From positions 7,237,441-7,301,440 of the forward strand of contig JARWIR010000016.1 of assembly GCA_029959085.1 (NCBI GenBank): DNA of 64,000 bases, written 5' to 3'. Shown in pieces: positions 1 through 11,211 of the stretch. The first letter of the stretch is position 1, and every line of letters starts with the position of its first letter. The translations under genes were made by a program, and so were the position numbers. The DNA is from Nemophila menziesii. Lineage: Eukaryota > Streptophyta > Magnoliopsida > Boraginales > Hydrophyllaceae. The notes beneath the pieces are model-generated. The model saw nothing but the letters and a program-made list of their open reading frames with translations, searched no databases and had not been told where the DNA came from.

Positions 1-542
1 GACTTTAACTTGGAACGATATTGATGAAATACAGTTAGAAATCCAATTTCTCTATTTTTTTTACAAAAACTGAGGCTTTTAAGAGTTTCCAAGAGAAAAT
101 CCTAGTTGACTTGGTCGTTAGATTTTTCCATGTCGATTTCAATAGTTATGTAATGCTTCTAAGATTTCCTCTTAGTTTTAAAAAAGAAAGCGACTTCTTG
201 AGCTATAAGGATATTATCTTGTATACTTTTACCTTTGAATAAAGCCGATTGAGTTGGCGAGATGGTCTCATTCATGAACGGTTGTAATCTGAGGGCTAGA
301 ATTTTTGCGATAATTTTATAACTGAAATTAATACACGCAATCGGTCTAAAGTCTTTGATCGTTTCTTGGGGATACTCCTTCAAAACAAGAGTAATAAGCA
401 TATCGTTAATACAATGTAAATGGGTATTGTGAGTGAAGAAGCCATTAACAAGTTCAAAGATGTGATCTTTTAAAATATCCCAGAATTCTTGAAAGAAATT
501 GTCCAGAAGGCCGTCCAGACTAGGAGCTTTTGAACCTGACAT
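1..542 (-). pseudogene. LINE reverse transcriptase, N-terminal half
   Basis: The minus-strand frame begins MSGSKAPSLDG (the KAPGPDG block of plant L1 RT), then FFQEFWDIL, then DFRPIACINFSYKIIAKILA and ISPTQSALFKGKSIQDNIL, the fingers and palm entry of LINE RT. It is broken by a stop and frameshift near 159. The catalytic [FY]ADD part lies outside the window for this copy. In the other two copies that motif is altered. Confidence 0.85.
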
Positions 543-1146
543 ACTAAAAATTGCATTTTTATTTCATCCATATCTGGAGTCTTTGTGAGAATATCATTAA
601 TTTATGATGTGAATTTATTTGGGGTATAACTAGAGATTTCCTCGATGTTAGAGACGTATTTTTATCAAAAATGTTCATGTAATAATCTTGGATAGTTTTG
701 TTAATGATCTTCGGGTCCTCAATCCAAGTATCATCCTCACATTTAAGGGTACAAATCCAATTGATTTTCCTTCTATTTTGAGTTGACGCAAAGAAGTATT
801 TAGTATTTTTGTCCCCTTCTTAATCCAGAGATCTCTAGCTCTATTGGCCCAGAAAGATTCTTCTCTATCCCAAAGATTTTCCAACTCCTCAATAATCTCA
901 TTTTCCATATTACAATCAGGATCCGTCATCTCATCGTTTTGAATTTTTTTCCAATTCATGTTGTAACTTGTCAAGTAGTCTTTTATTGTTAACGAGAGTT
1001 TTACGACTCCATCATGTGAGAGCGAGACAAGTAGCATCTTTTTTAAGACATAAATCTTGAATGTCACTGATATTACGATAACTTTCCCAAGATATCTTGA
1101 TAACATTGTGAGTGGAGGGTGATCGGATCCAATAGCTAGAGGAATA

Positions 1147-1760
1147 TTAAACATCGCATTTGGGACAATTTGGACCAAGAACAAGAAGTAAGAGCGTGAT
1201 CAAGTTTTTCTTTAATGTATTCCCCCCACCAATTCCTCTTGTTAGACCATGTAAAGAAACAACCTTTTCTGTGGAAATCAATAAGATGATTATTGTTAAT
1301 AAATTCGTTGAAACGTATAATTCTGTCGAGATTAGGAAAAAAATTCCTTGCTTTTCCAATGTCTTGGTGATGTCATTAAAGTCTCCCATAAAAAGAGCCG
1401 GTTCATCAATTTTTGAAAACCAAAAAGTTAGAGAATTCCATATATTTTGTTTTCCGGATTTTATAGTAGAAGCATAAATACAAACAAGGTACCAAGAAAA
1501 ATCATTAGATTCATTAATATACGAGATAACAAAAGAGGCGTTAGAGCTAACCACTCTAAGATTAACAACATCTTTTCACACCAAAAGTATTTCCCAGGAC
1601 ATATGCGCTCTTCCTCCGGGTTCAACAATATGGAAATTATTAAAGGATTTAAGATGAGTGCAAGATCTAATATCTTTCCTCCTAAAAAGAGATCCTTAAA
1701 AACATGTGATGGAAATATCATGTTTTGAAGCAAGAGAGTTAAAAACTATTTTTGTCAAGG
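1147..1760 (-). pseudogene. LINE AP-endonuclease domain (frameshifted)
   Basis: Two overlapping minus-strand frames together spell an exo/endonuclease-phosphatase fold. The clear piece is WYLVCIYAS, then a spacer, then LFMGDFNDI; GDFN is the conserved metal- and DNA-contact motif of plant L1 endonucleases. Further down, FFTWSN and DHALTS match the later conserved blocks. A frameshift near 1,320 breaks the domain. In life this domain nicks target DNA to prime reverse transcription. Confidence 0.8.
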
Positions 1761-1969
1761 GCGCCCTCACTCTTTGAAAGTTCCACACCATTACACTATC
1801 CATCGACCTTGTCCACAATAAGGGACTAGTCGCCATCCTCAATATTATTAGGGGTTGTATTCACAGGTTGAACGTGGGTACTCACCACCTCCTCGGTACT
1901 GTTGTCACTACTAGAATCACCTCTCAAGTGACCATCACAATCTAGACTACGACAAAAGTAAATTTTCCT

Positions 1970-2695
1970 TTACTTCGCTAGGCCTACCTCAAAATCTAGG
2001 ATATTACGATCAACAATCCTATTATCTCTCATCAATTTTAGCATCACATCATAAAAACTAATGTAGATTTCCTCCACAAACGCTTGTAAGTCAAAAAAAT
2101 TCCGCTCCCATCTTTGATCAAAATCCACATCTTGCCGAGTGTGACGGCTAATATGGAAATATTGAGAATTTTTAGACTCTTCATCAGGCTCATAGGATTC
2201 GTTATCGGCATTATTGTAGCTCAAAACCCTCTTTTCTTTATAATCGTTGTTACCATCTCTCGACCCTTTTGGACTTGGCACGTCAGTATTACTACCTTCT
2301 TTGAATTGTTTCATACCATCAAAGCCAAGACCATTACCAACCTTAAAAGCACCATTAAAACCCATAGCGCCATTAGCAAAAGAAATAGCAACGCCAATAG
2401 TTTTTACGTCAACGATCTTAGCACCAACGGTCTCAACGCCAACGATATTTTTGCTAAACATTTATGAATCAATAATGATCTCTGCAATCCACCATGCCTT
2501 AGCTTTCTTCACATCTCAAGATGACTTAATTAGTCCATAAAAATTCATCCAAACCTCAATTTCTTCCCTCCCCTCCGACATGTGCATGTCATAGAGGAAC
2601 ACCCAACACAGTTTGGAAGAAAGCCCATAATTCACACATTCAAGTTTATTTCTCCAAGACCAAACCGACACCACTGAAACGGATTTGGTGGCCAT
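1970..2695 (-). pseudogene. LINE ORF1-like region (broken)
   Basis: The ATG at 2,695 opens a reading frame of about 59 residues (MATKSVSVVSVWSWRNKLE...) that stops at 2,516. A second frame of 163 residues runs from 2,461 to 1,970, is rich in Gly/Asn then Asp/Glu, and ends in a charged helix-like segment. Its position upstream of an endonuclease and RT on the same strand suggests the nucleic-acid-binding ORF1 of a plant LINE, but I see no clear zinc knuckle or DUF4283 signature. Copies occur at 28,592-29,296 and 60,229-60,810, each with its own breaks. Confidence 0.55.
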
Positions 2696-4124
2696 GATTA
2701 ATAATAAGATATAAAATAACGCAGTAGAATAATTTGCAGAAGAATAAACACACGCAGGTATCATATATATATATATACTAATTACAATTAAATAGGGAAA
2801 AGAAAGTAACGTCTGAGAAGAAGCTAACTTTTGGTCTTGATGAAAGGGTAAGAGACACTTGTCGAATTCCCAACGAATTGAAGACATGTTTTCCATGCGT
2901 GAGATATAAGAGATTGCATAGAGATATACTTTTTCTTTGATCAATAGAAAAATCCCAAGGCACATGAGAAATATGTTTTATTATTAAAAAAAGAGCGATG
3001 GTCGTGTGTATATGGTAATCTTCATTAGAGTAGCTCAAAGATGAGAAAATAAAGTTGCAAATGTATTGCATGTTGTTAAAGATACAATAGACAATTAAAA
3101 ACCCACGTTGGTATGGGACTATGGAGTTGGGCCATTTCTCAAGAACTTGTAGTATAGGAATGGTGAAGCGTGAGATAAAGATCAAAATTTCCTTGGGAAG
3201 AGAAACAAGGTCTTACACGCGAGATGAGTATGTAGGTGAATAAAAAATAATTTGTACTTTGATCTGCTTAAAGTCCGGGAACTCAAGGGAAAATTGCCTG
3301 CTACTTCTCTTGGTGAACCAATAGTCAAGGAGCATAATAAAATAATCTATTTGGGTAAACGATAGCGAAGAGAAAATTTTGTATTGTCTAATGGATGGAC
3401 AGCTATCGGAAGAGATATTTGTTGCGACGTAGTATTTAAGAATCCCAAGAGGATTGAAAATTCCACCAAGAAGATATAAGAACCAATAAATTTCTTATCA
3501 CCATACTTTCCCATTTTCACGTGTCTAGAAATCCTTCCAACAAATATAAAGAGAGAATTACAGGAGATCTTAACCTGCCAAAATATATTAGAAACCCAAG
3601 AGAACCCGTACATGTGTCTAATGAGGACAAAAGACAAAAGAGGAAAAAAGGACTAAAAGTACTGTAAAAAAGGTTAAAGAAAGGCCCATGATCATATGAA
3701 AGGAAGAAAAGCTTGATGAAAAACATGGGAGGGATGTGAAAGATCTTTTATAAAATTATTTATATATGATTTGTTTCGTCAACATAGGATAAAAGAATTT
3801 ATTATATTGTAAAAGGTTTTATTTCTTTTTTCGTTGTAGATACTCGAGATGCTTGGATCGGCCTTGCTAGAGATAGGTGTGATATTCCAAGCATAGGATT
3901 AGTTTGTGCAACTTGTAAGAAGGTTTTTTATTAAGAAGTGTTTTTTTACTGGCCAATAGGTGTCATATGTATGAAAAAGTACAAATATACATAAACTAAC
4001 AGGTTTTTGGTTAAATAATTATGGATTTATAGAGTTTGGTTACTATGATGTTTAAATACAGATATATTAAAACAATAACGTGAGTCAAATATATATTACA
4101 AAAATATATATAAATACAAGGTAG
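2696..4124. other. LINE upstream region and unassigned sequence
   Basis: This stretch lies upstream of the LINE ORF1 start and before the TRIM-like element. It contains short minus-strand open frames at 2,778-3,185 and 3,347-3,637 with no recognisable domain. The same sequence recurs at 29,297-30,731 and 60,811-62,235. It may be the LINE 5' leader or an unrelated repeat. I see no gene in it. Confidence 0.5.
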
Positions 4125-4426
4125 TGTTATTGAGCATGTAAAAATCATATATAATGTATAAGATGACTCATGCTAACAACTTAAACTTTTAGGAGAATTG
4201 GTTATCTATCATGGTATCAGAGCCAAGATCCAAAGATTTTTCATGTTCGAGTCTTGCCGGTGTCACCAATTATAAAATTTCACGTAGCAAAGACTAGACA
4301 TGCTAAAAACTGACATGAATATATTTTGCACGTGAGGGGGCGTATTGAGCATGTAAAACTCATATATAATATATAAGATGACTCCTCCTAATAGCTTAAG
4401 CTTTTAGGATAATTGGTTATCTATCA
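4125..4426 (+). mobile_element. TRIM-like mini LTR retroelement, unit 1
   Basis: Two direct repeats of about 85 bp (4,125-4,211 and 4,343-4,426), both containing TTGAGCATGTAAAA and ending CTATCA, flank about 130 bp with no coding capacity. Directly after the first repeat is TGGTATCAGAGCC (4,212), the classic initiator-Met tRNA primer-binding site. Directly before the second is a purine-rich GTGAGGGGG tract. The second repeat is again followed by a primer-site-like TGGTATTAGAGCC (4,427). LTR, PBS, short internal part, PPT and LTR is the layout of a terminal-repeat retrotransposon in miniature. Confidence 0.65.
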
Positions 4427-4626
4427 TGGTATTAGAGCCAATATCCAAGGAAGACGTAGGTTCGAGTCTTGATTTGTCCCAAATATGTGCTTTTAATAGT
4501 CCTTTCTTCTACCTGGAGAGTACGAGTGGTGAACTCAGAGCCAATGGTGGATTTGGACTCGTATTCCCCAACCTCCTTGACATTTCCTCTTTAAGTAAGC
4601 TTCTTCTCTCTTAAACGTAATCTTAA

Positions 4627-5720
4627 CATGGTATTAAGAGTCATAAGGGATATTATCATTCGAAGCAAAAAAAATCACCATTAAAAGGCTTTTTCTGCAA
4701 CTTTTTGTTTCACTCCCTGCTCCCGATTCACTTCCGCTCTTCTTATGGAGTCTTCTTCCTCAAGTACACCTCTTATTAGTTCTAGTGCATCGATTCCAGC
4801 TGGGCTATTATTGCTTCATCAAAATTGGTCTAGTTTGGTACAAATCAGACTTGATTCAACAAACCATTTCCTTTGATGAGCTCAATTTGAGGTCGTGCTT
4901 GAAGCTCATGGATATCTAAGCCATGTTAATGGTTCATCTCTTCAACCTTTGTCTTCCAATCCACAATATCCTACATGGTTAATTGAAGATCAACAAATCA
5001 AAGTCTCTCTTTTTACATTTATGATTCCGGCAATCCTTTCACATGTTGTTAAACTGACACATACTTTTGATGTCTGGCAAAAGCTTAAAGAGATCTTTGT
5101 GTCTCAGTGTCAAACTCACGTTCATCAGCTCAAGACAAAACTCTGTAACATTCAGAAAGTAGATTAATCAATGACTGCGTATCTTGGTAAAGTTCAAGAG
5201 ATCTGTGGTGGATCAAACACCGTTGTAGCTGTGTTACCTCTTGAGGATGTAATTATGTACAAATTGAAGATTTTTCCATCCGAGCATAATCAATTTAAAT
5301 CCAGCATTCGTATTTCTAATGCTCAATACTCTACACCTAGCTTCCATCTTATTGGAAGTTTACGCGTTTCTAAAGAACTTCACATGAAAATGGCGGAATC
5401 CTGTTACATTTCTTCTTCTCATACTGCGTCGTTTTCTAATAATCAAACCTCATCTTCTTCTCAAAATGGTCGAGGTTATGGGTTCTTTTAGTCGAGGGTG
5501 TGGTAGAGGTCGATCTCGAGGTAATTCTTCTCATTCATCCTTAATTTTAGGTCAACCTCCTTCATCACCTTCTTCACCTCAATATTCTTCATCTCCGTCA
5601 ACATGAGAAATTTGTGTTTGATTTGGACACTCTGCATTTGATTGCTGGAACCGTTGTAATTTTTCTACTTATCCATCTCCTCGAACTCAACAGCAACAAC
5701 GTGTAGCTTTCGCCGCTCAG
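4627..5720 (+). mobile_element. Truncated Ty1/copia element, unit 1 (gag only)
   Basis: A PBS-like TGGTATTAAGAG (4,628) precedes a gag frame starting at ATG 4,745 (MESSSS...). The frame has in-frame stops near 4,870 and 5,166, where other copia gag proteins read through a Trp. It shows gag blocks such as PTWLIEDQQIK and DVWQKLKEIFVSQ, then a Gly/Arg-rich GRGRSRG-like part and a degenerate zinc knuckle (ICV-stop-FGHSAFDCW). It stops abruptly at 5,720 by a deletion junction. The longer copy is at 31,236-35,658. Confidence 0.82.
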
Positions 5721-6856
5721 TGGGGAATGATTTTTAGGGGGTGTTGATTGTTAGGAGACGACATTAGTCAATTTCTCTCGTTATTTGCATAGGATAAGAA
5801 AGTTGTACATATTTTTAGATTAGGGTAGATATGGTTGAAATGTATATGATGTAGTAGGGGTGTGCACGGGTCGGTTTTGGATGAAAATTGCTTAACCCAC
5901 AAACCGCCCGTTCTTATGCGGGTTTTGAAAAATGAGACCCGCACCCGCACAATCTATTATATAAACCCTTGAGTTTCGGGTTGAGCGGGTTGCGGGTGCA
6001 TTGCGGGTGATTTAGTTTAATAAATGTGCCAAATTTGTATCCATAATCATTCGGTGGGTCAATTTTATATATAAATGAATTTCGCAACAAAAAATATAGT
6101 TTAGTATACTCATATACACTTAAAATCATCTCTGATTTTTTAATATATAAAATGATATTTTAGGAAAATAAATTTTGAATTAAACAAAAAAATGGAGATA
6201 ATATCATAATTTAAATGAAAACAGATTCATTAGATAAAATATTTTTAAAATACTAAGAGATTTAAAAAAAATTAAGAGAAAGGAATAAAAAAAGAAATAA
6301 ATTGAGAATCACATGACTATACTATTTTATTTGAATAAAATGAGCAATGCATATTTTTCTAATAATTTATACTACATGGTAATCGGGTATATGCGGGTTT
6401 GCGGGTTTCAAGTTTAAAATCCACAACCCACAAACAGTGTATATTTTTTCTAAAATGTAAACCGCAACCCACCCAATAAAAAACTAACCCGCATTATTTC
6501 GGGTTGGTGTAATCGGGTTGGTCGGGTTATGCGGGTTTTCTAACCCGATACACACCCCTATGATGTAGTATTGGACTGCGTATGCGGTTATGAATGAAAA
6601 AGATTGAAAAAACTACCACAAACCTAAGCCAAGACTTCCTAAGCATTTCTTCAAAAAGAACTGATAAAATAAAAAAAAAATGCTAAAACTTAATGACAAA
6701 AAATTAAAACATAATCTATTCCTACCGTTTCTTCTTTTCATTTGTAAAATGGCAACAACACTAATTCTAACTTTTTTTTTTTTGGATAATCTAGACTTTT
6801 GAATTCCTGACCTTGACTTTATCCAATTTAATGTTTCGAAAAGGGAAGAGTCATTA
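5721..6856 (+). mobile_element. LTR-start fragment, interrupted by an hAT MITE
   Basis: A purine tract AGGGGG is followed by TGTTGATTGTTAGGAGACG at 5,742, which looks like a polypurine tract plus the 5' end of an LTR. The same sequence occurs at 48,806 in unit 2. The LTR end is not identifiable. Similarity to unit 2 continues through the hAT insertion (5,855-6,560) to the Stowaway element at 6,857. I see no coding sequence. Confidence 0.5.
5855..6560. mobile_element. Non-autonomous hAT element (MITE), 706 bp
   Basis: The ends are TAGGGGTGTGCACGGGT and its near-perfect inverse ACCCGATACACACCCCTA. An 8-bp duplication TGATGTAG flanks both sides (5,847-5,854 and 6,561-6,568). Unit 2 has a single TGATGTAG at 48,911-48,918 with no insert, which is the empty site. 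TAGGGGTG termini and 8-bp duplications are typical of hAT elements. There is no transposase; the interior is AT-rich with several short CGGGTT-type motifs near both ends. Confidence 0.92.
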
Positions 6857-7554
6857 CTCTCTCTCCGTCCGTAAATGTTTGTCACAATTTCTAAAAATAG
6901 ATTTCTACAAAAAGTTGTCCATTTAAAATACTAATGAACTTTTTTTACCAATTTTATCCTTATTAAATATTTAAAAAATTATCATTATTAAATCCATTTA
7001 CTTAGTTGGTTGAGGTTAATTTAGTAAAAGTTTAAGAAATTAATTGTTTTTCTTAAAGGCTAATGCCCTAAAAAATCAAAATAATATTATACTTGTCCTA
7101 AAAAATCATCTATAAATTTATAATACTTAAATTACCTATATACCCTTCCCTAATAAAACAGAACAGAATATACTATTAAATAAAAAATACACTTTGCTCT
7201 CACACAGTAGCACACACGATATAAGTCAAAAACTTTACACGCTACTAGATTCGATCGAAGACGAAGAAGCAAAACTGTAAGAAGCAGTGAAAGAGGAGTA
7301 GGCGAAGCAGATTAATCAAGTTCATTTGAATTCAACGAAAGAAGAAATCGTAAATAAACAGTTTCGAATTTGTTAAAAGGTAAAAACATATGATTCTTGA
7401 TTGTTTTTTGTTTTAATTTCACAAAAACCCTATAATAAAACATAGTTTAATGACTTTTGTTGTTGAAACACTAGCCGTTGATAGTGAAATCTTCTGATTT
7501 ACTGCATATTCATGTTTTTAGGTTTTTTTTACTAGTTTGGTATGTTTAATGACT

Positions 7555-7850
7555 AATCCCATCACATTTTGTTCTGGTTTTTGTTAAATTATGCGATTAA
7601 ATAAGTGTGTATACTGATGGGATTAGAGTAATTACATGTGTTTTCAATATATGTCTATGTTTTAATAGTGATGGGACAAGTATAAATGTGGTTAATGGGA
7701 TTAGTCAAGTAATTTTCTGTGTTTATTGTGGGTAGTAGTTGGATTGCAGTTAACTGTTTGTTTCAATAGTTTTCATTAAGATTTTGTTGATGGGATCAAT
7801 TCCATACTGATGGGATTAGTGTCATGAAAATGTGTTGATGGGATTTTGGC
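7555..7850. repeat. Dispersed TGATGGGATT motifs in left part of Pack-MULE
   Basis: TGATGGGATT or one-base variants occur at least six times between about 7,615 and 7,845, with an inverse AATCCCATCA at 7,555. The same motif recurs near the other end (12,680-12,755 and 12,919), and its CpG-containing version AATCCCGTCA makes the core of the central minisatellite. Subterminal short repeats can be transposase-binding sites in DNA transposons, but that role is not shown here. Confidence 0.6.
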
Positions 7851-8672
7851 ACTCTCAATCTTTCATCCTCACAGAATCAGTAGGTAATTTGACCATCTAC
7901 ACTCTCATTAAGGTTTCATATTATTCTACTTATTCTTGATTTAAAGTGCCTAGGTTAGTTATCTATGGATTATATGAATGCTTGATCTATGTATTTCCAT
8001 TTATATGATTTGCCATTTTTTGAACTTGAATGATTTATTTTCCGTGAATTAATCAAAAAAGATTCACTATAAAGTTGAGACTGAGCTCAATTTTTGTTAA
8101 AGTTTATCTTCCGGAATTCAAGGCTTGGTTGAGATTAGACAAATACCTGAAGTTATCACTCAGGGTTTAACTGAAGCTAATTTTCCTTCTAATTTTGCGA
8201 ATTCTTACTCTACATGAAAGAATTTAAAATGGAAGTACTTAACTTACTGATCTTAATTCTTTTTTTGATAATTTTAATTGTGTTTGGTGATGAATATTGT
8301 GTGATTTGATAATTTCAGGAGGATACAAGGGACTATAATATGGAGAATGTGTTTATGAAAAGCAAGGGTGCATTGCAGTGGTATTTAGCAAAACAAATCA
8401 AGAACCATCTCGCATCATCTGAGTGAAACATGGAGGTTTGTGAATAAGCTCTGAAGTTTGAACAGTAATTTGTTTAACTGAAACAAAAAAAGAGCTACAG
8501 GAGGTATTAACTTTTATATATTTCAGTCAAGTTTCCTTTAGATTCTATGTATACTTATAACCAAGTAGAGTTTACTTGACTCGCTACAGTATAGTAGCAG
8601 CAAATTGGTTTTTATCAATTGCATTGCTAAATGAACAAAGTGCCTCAATTCCTGATGAGCATCTAGTTCGAC

Positions 8673-9811
8673 TTTGATATTGAACTGACAAAGTATAAGG
8701 AACTGTTGAAGAAGACTCGGGCTGGTCCAACTCATGAAGCTGTTAAAGCTAGAGCCACGAGAGTGCTTAAACAGAAGAGAATGTGAGTTTTATTTATATC
8801 TACTTTTTTGTTCATTATTCAGTTGAAAACTTGAAGCAAACTAAAAGTGGTCTCACCAAATTTACAATATCATATTTCAATAGGTATGAAGGTCAACGTG
8901 ACATGCTCTACACTCAAATATATAACTTAGACCAAGTTACAATTGCTGCTGAAGAAATTAAAGACGCTCAACAAAGAGTATGTTTGAATCAGCTTTTTCT
9001 TTTTGTTATCATTTTCTTTTATAGGTTTTTCTATCGATACCCTTTGTGCTCATAAAAAATATTCCAAAAAAGGGACAAGAATAAGCATTGGAGAAGCTAC
9101 TGAAAACCACCTCAAACATATAAATTTCAGAAACTTGTTACAATGACACTTAAATTTCTATGTCCATTGAGTATTTCCAAAAATCTGTACCTTCCATTGA
9201 CTTAGACAAAATCCAGTAGTACAAACTAATAAAACATGATATGCACGATCATCTAACCTAAGAATAGCAATCATATTGTAGAACATCTTTGACTCATGAT
9301 ATTTTGACGTCTATAGTTTGTGCAGTTGAATCAAACCTTCTAGATAAGTCTTTCCAGAAAATGATGATTAAGCTTTTCATATATTGTATTATAAATATAA
9401 ATGCCATCTATTTTTCATTATGTGCTATTCTTTTTAAGATACATAGAATTTCATGGCAAAAAAATTCTTGTTAGCAAACTAGGCGGTCGGGAAGGGATTT
9501 TCTTTTATAAAAAATGTTCTTGAGATTTCATGCTTCTTATTTTTGTCCATTTTAATTTGAAGTTCGATGCTCTTGAAAAAATTAAATTTTAATTTGGTGA
9601 TTCACAGCTAATTTTACTACCTTTTTTTTTCCAGATGTCAGCTTTGAAGTCGCTAATAAGGAATTTAAAGGGAATGATGAAGACCGTGAAGATTTAAAGA
9701 TATAGATGTTTGTATTCTCGTTCACAGTCTTTTAAACCACTTTGGAAAAATGTCTTATTTTTTGCCAATATTGCTATAAATTTTTTGTAATTACAAGATG
9801 AGATGATGGAT
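8673..9811 (+). pseudogene. VPS60: Captured VPS60/CHMP5 (ESCRT-III) gene fragment
   Basis: Exon-like blocks with proper splice borders spell the middle of the ESCRT-III subunit VPS60. Block 8,673-8,782 (FDIELTKYKELLKKTRAGP to RVLKQKRM, donor GTGAGT) joins in phase to 8,884-8,977 (YEGQRDMLYTQIYNLDQ to KDAQQR, donor GTATGT). Block 9,635-9,707 (ALKSLIRNLKGMMKTVKI) is followed by LQDEMMD near 9,791. ESCRT-III proteins shape membranes during multivesicular-body sorting. The N-terminal exon and C-terminus are absent, and a frameshift or stop follows KTVKI, so no working protein results. Retained introns mean the fragment was copied from DNA, not mRNA. Confidence 0.88.
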
Positions 9812-10195
9812 CCTCCAACTTTATAGAAACTTCACTTGGCAATCCTTTTGGGATGAGCTAGGGCTTCCTTCTGCCCCACAGGTGTCACATTGTAGATAGA
9901 CAAGGAAGAGTTTGTGATTAACTAAGTCTTTTGATATTTCGTATTGTTTTTATTGGAGATTGTATACATACAATCTCTTTCATTTTATATACTCCAATAT
10001 TGGTTAATAATAACGTAACATCTATGTGGATTGTGTATGTAAATAAAGGAACTTATGTATGAAAAAAAAAGGATCTTGATTGGTTTTTTGGCTGAATGTT
10101 AAACATTAAGTTACAAGGCAGCCTGCTCTAGCTATACCTTCCTCTCTTATCTTCTTCACTATATTTAACACCTTGAACCATTGTGTTTGCATTTC

Positions 10196-10800
10196 TGCGA
10201 TATTAATCCTGTCATCGCGATATTAGTCCCGTCACCGCAATATTAGTCCCGTCACCGCGATATTAGTCCCGTCATCGTGATATTAATCCCGTCATCTCCC
10301 GTCACCGCGATATTAATTCCGTCACGCGAAGAATCCCGTCATGCAAAGAATCCCGTCGCCGCGAAGAATCCCGTCATGCAAAGAATCCCGTCGCCGCGAA
10401 GAATCCCATCGCCGCGAAGAATTCCGTCGCCACGAAGAATCCTGTCGCCACGAAGAATCCCGTCACGCGAATAATCCCGTCACCGCGGAAAATCCCGTCA
10501 CGCGAATAATCCCGTCACGCGAATAATCCCGTCACCGCGAAAAATCCCGTCACCGCGGAAAATCCCGTCACGCGAATAATCCCGTCACGCGAAAAATCCC
10601 GTCACCGCGAAAAATCCCGTCACCGCGAAAAATCCCGTCACTGCAAAGAATCCCGTCACCGCAAAGAATCCCGTCACCGCGAAGAATCCCATCACGCGAA
10701 AAATCCCGTCACCGCGAAGAATCCCGTCACCGCAAAGAATCCCGTCACGCGAATAATCCCGTCACGAAAAGAATCCCGTCACCGCGAAAAATCCCGTCAT
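10196..10800. repeat. CpG-dense minisatellite inside Pack-MULE
   Basis: About 33 head-to-tail copies of a unit near AATCCCGTCACCGCGAA, 17-18 bp long. The left end is a related 20-bp version, ATTAGTCCCGTCACCGCGAT. Each unit has about three CpG sites in otherwise AT-rich, CpG-poor DNA. Variants (CGCC, TGCA, ACGCGA) are interspersed rather than blocked, suggesting repeated local duplication. Open frames across it (Ile-Pro-Ser-Arg-Arg repeats) are a by-product of the repeat. Confidence 0.93.
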
Positions 10801-11211
10801 GTGGTAATAGGAATGACTTAGTTACTAAATTAAGCCAAGGTTAATTTAGACACTTTGGAGAAATTAGACAAGGTAAACAGAGAGAACAAGTTAGGATAAT
10901 CTACAATTTTTGCTCATACAACATCAAAGACCTCTCATGTCACAGTTATTTTACGGGTTACAAGTTAGGAGTAATCTTAAGATCAACTAAACTCATTCAA
11001 ACCCTTATTTCCTACCTTGACTAACACAATCAACTTTATATCTTGTGCATTCTCATTTAACCATATAAGAAAATGAAACTGAAAATATGATCACACTAGT
11101 TTCTTTGAAAATATAACTCTTACTTAAATTATAATTATATTTGCAGATTCACAAACAACTTTATTAAAATATGAGTCATTTCAAAGTTTTTTATTTATTC
11201 CCATGATCGCA

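Larger units (their letters stand above)
1..2695 (-). mobile_element. Decayed plant L1-type LINE, unit 1 copy (3' part outside window)
   Basis: A non-LTR retrotransposon on the minus strand, read from right to left. An ORF1-like part starts with ATG at 2,695 (MATKSV...), is broken by stops near 2,516 and 2,464, and continues to 1,970. The endonuclease region follows at about 1,733-1,147, a linker at 1,184-675, and reverse transcriptase from 542 to the left edge. Frames switch several times, so the element cannot make its proteins. The same element recurs at 26,183-29,296 and 57,600-60,810. No poly-A tail or target-site duplication is visible. Confidence 0.85.

Noticed and set aside
3347..3637. 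Open frame upstream of the LINE, repeated in three units
   Set aside because: No family resemblance and the frame shifts in unit 3; kept only as unassigned LINE upstream sequence.
4212..4260. tRNA-like sequence with a TTCGAGTC T-loop motif
   Set aside because: It is a primer-binding site complementary to a tRNA and lacks an acceptor stem or anticodon arm.
4426..4614. 62-codon open frame conserved in all three units (also 31,033 and 62,537)
   Set aside because: Conservation follows from the recent duplication; it starts inside a primer site and shows no domain.
10277..10526. Open frames with Ile-Pro-Ser-Arg-Arg repeats
   Set aside because: They arise from translating the minisatellite; no start context, no conservation beyond the repeat.
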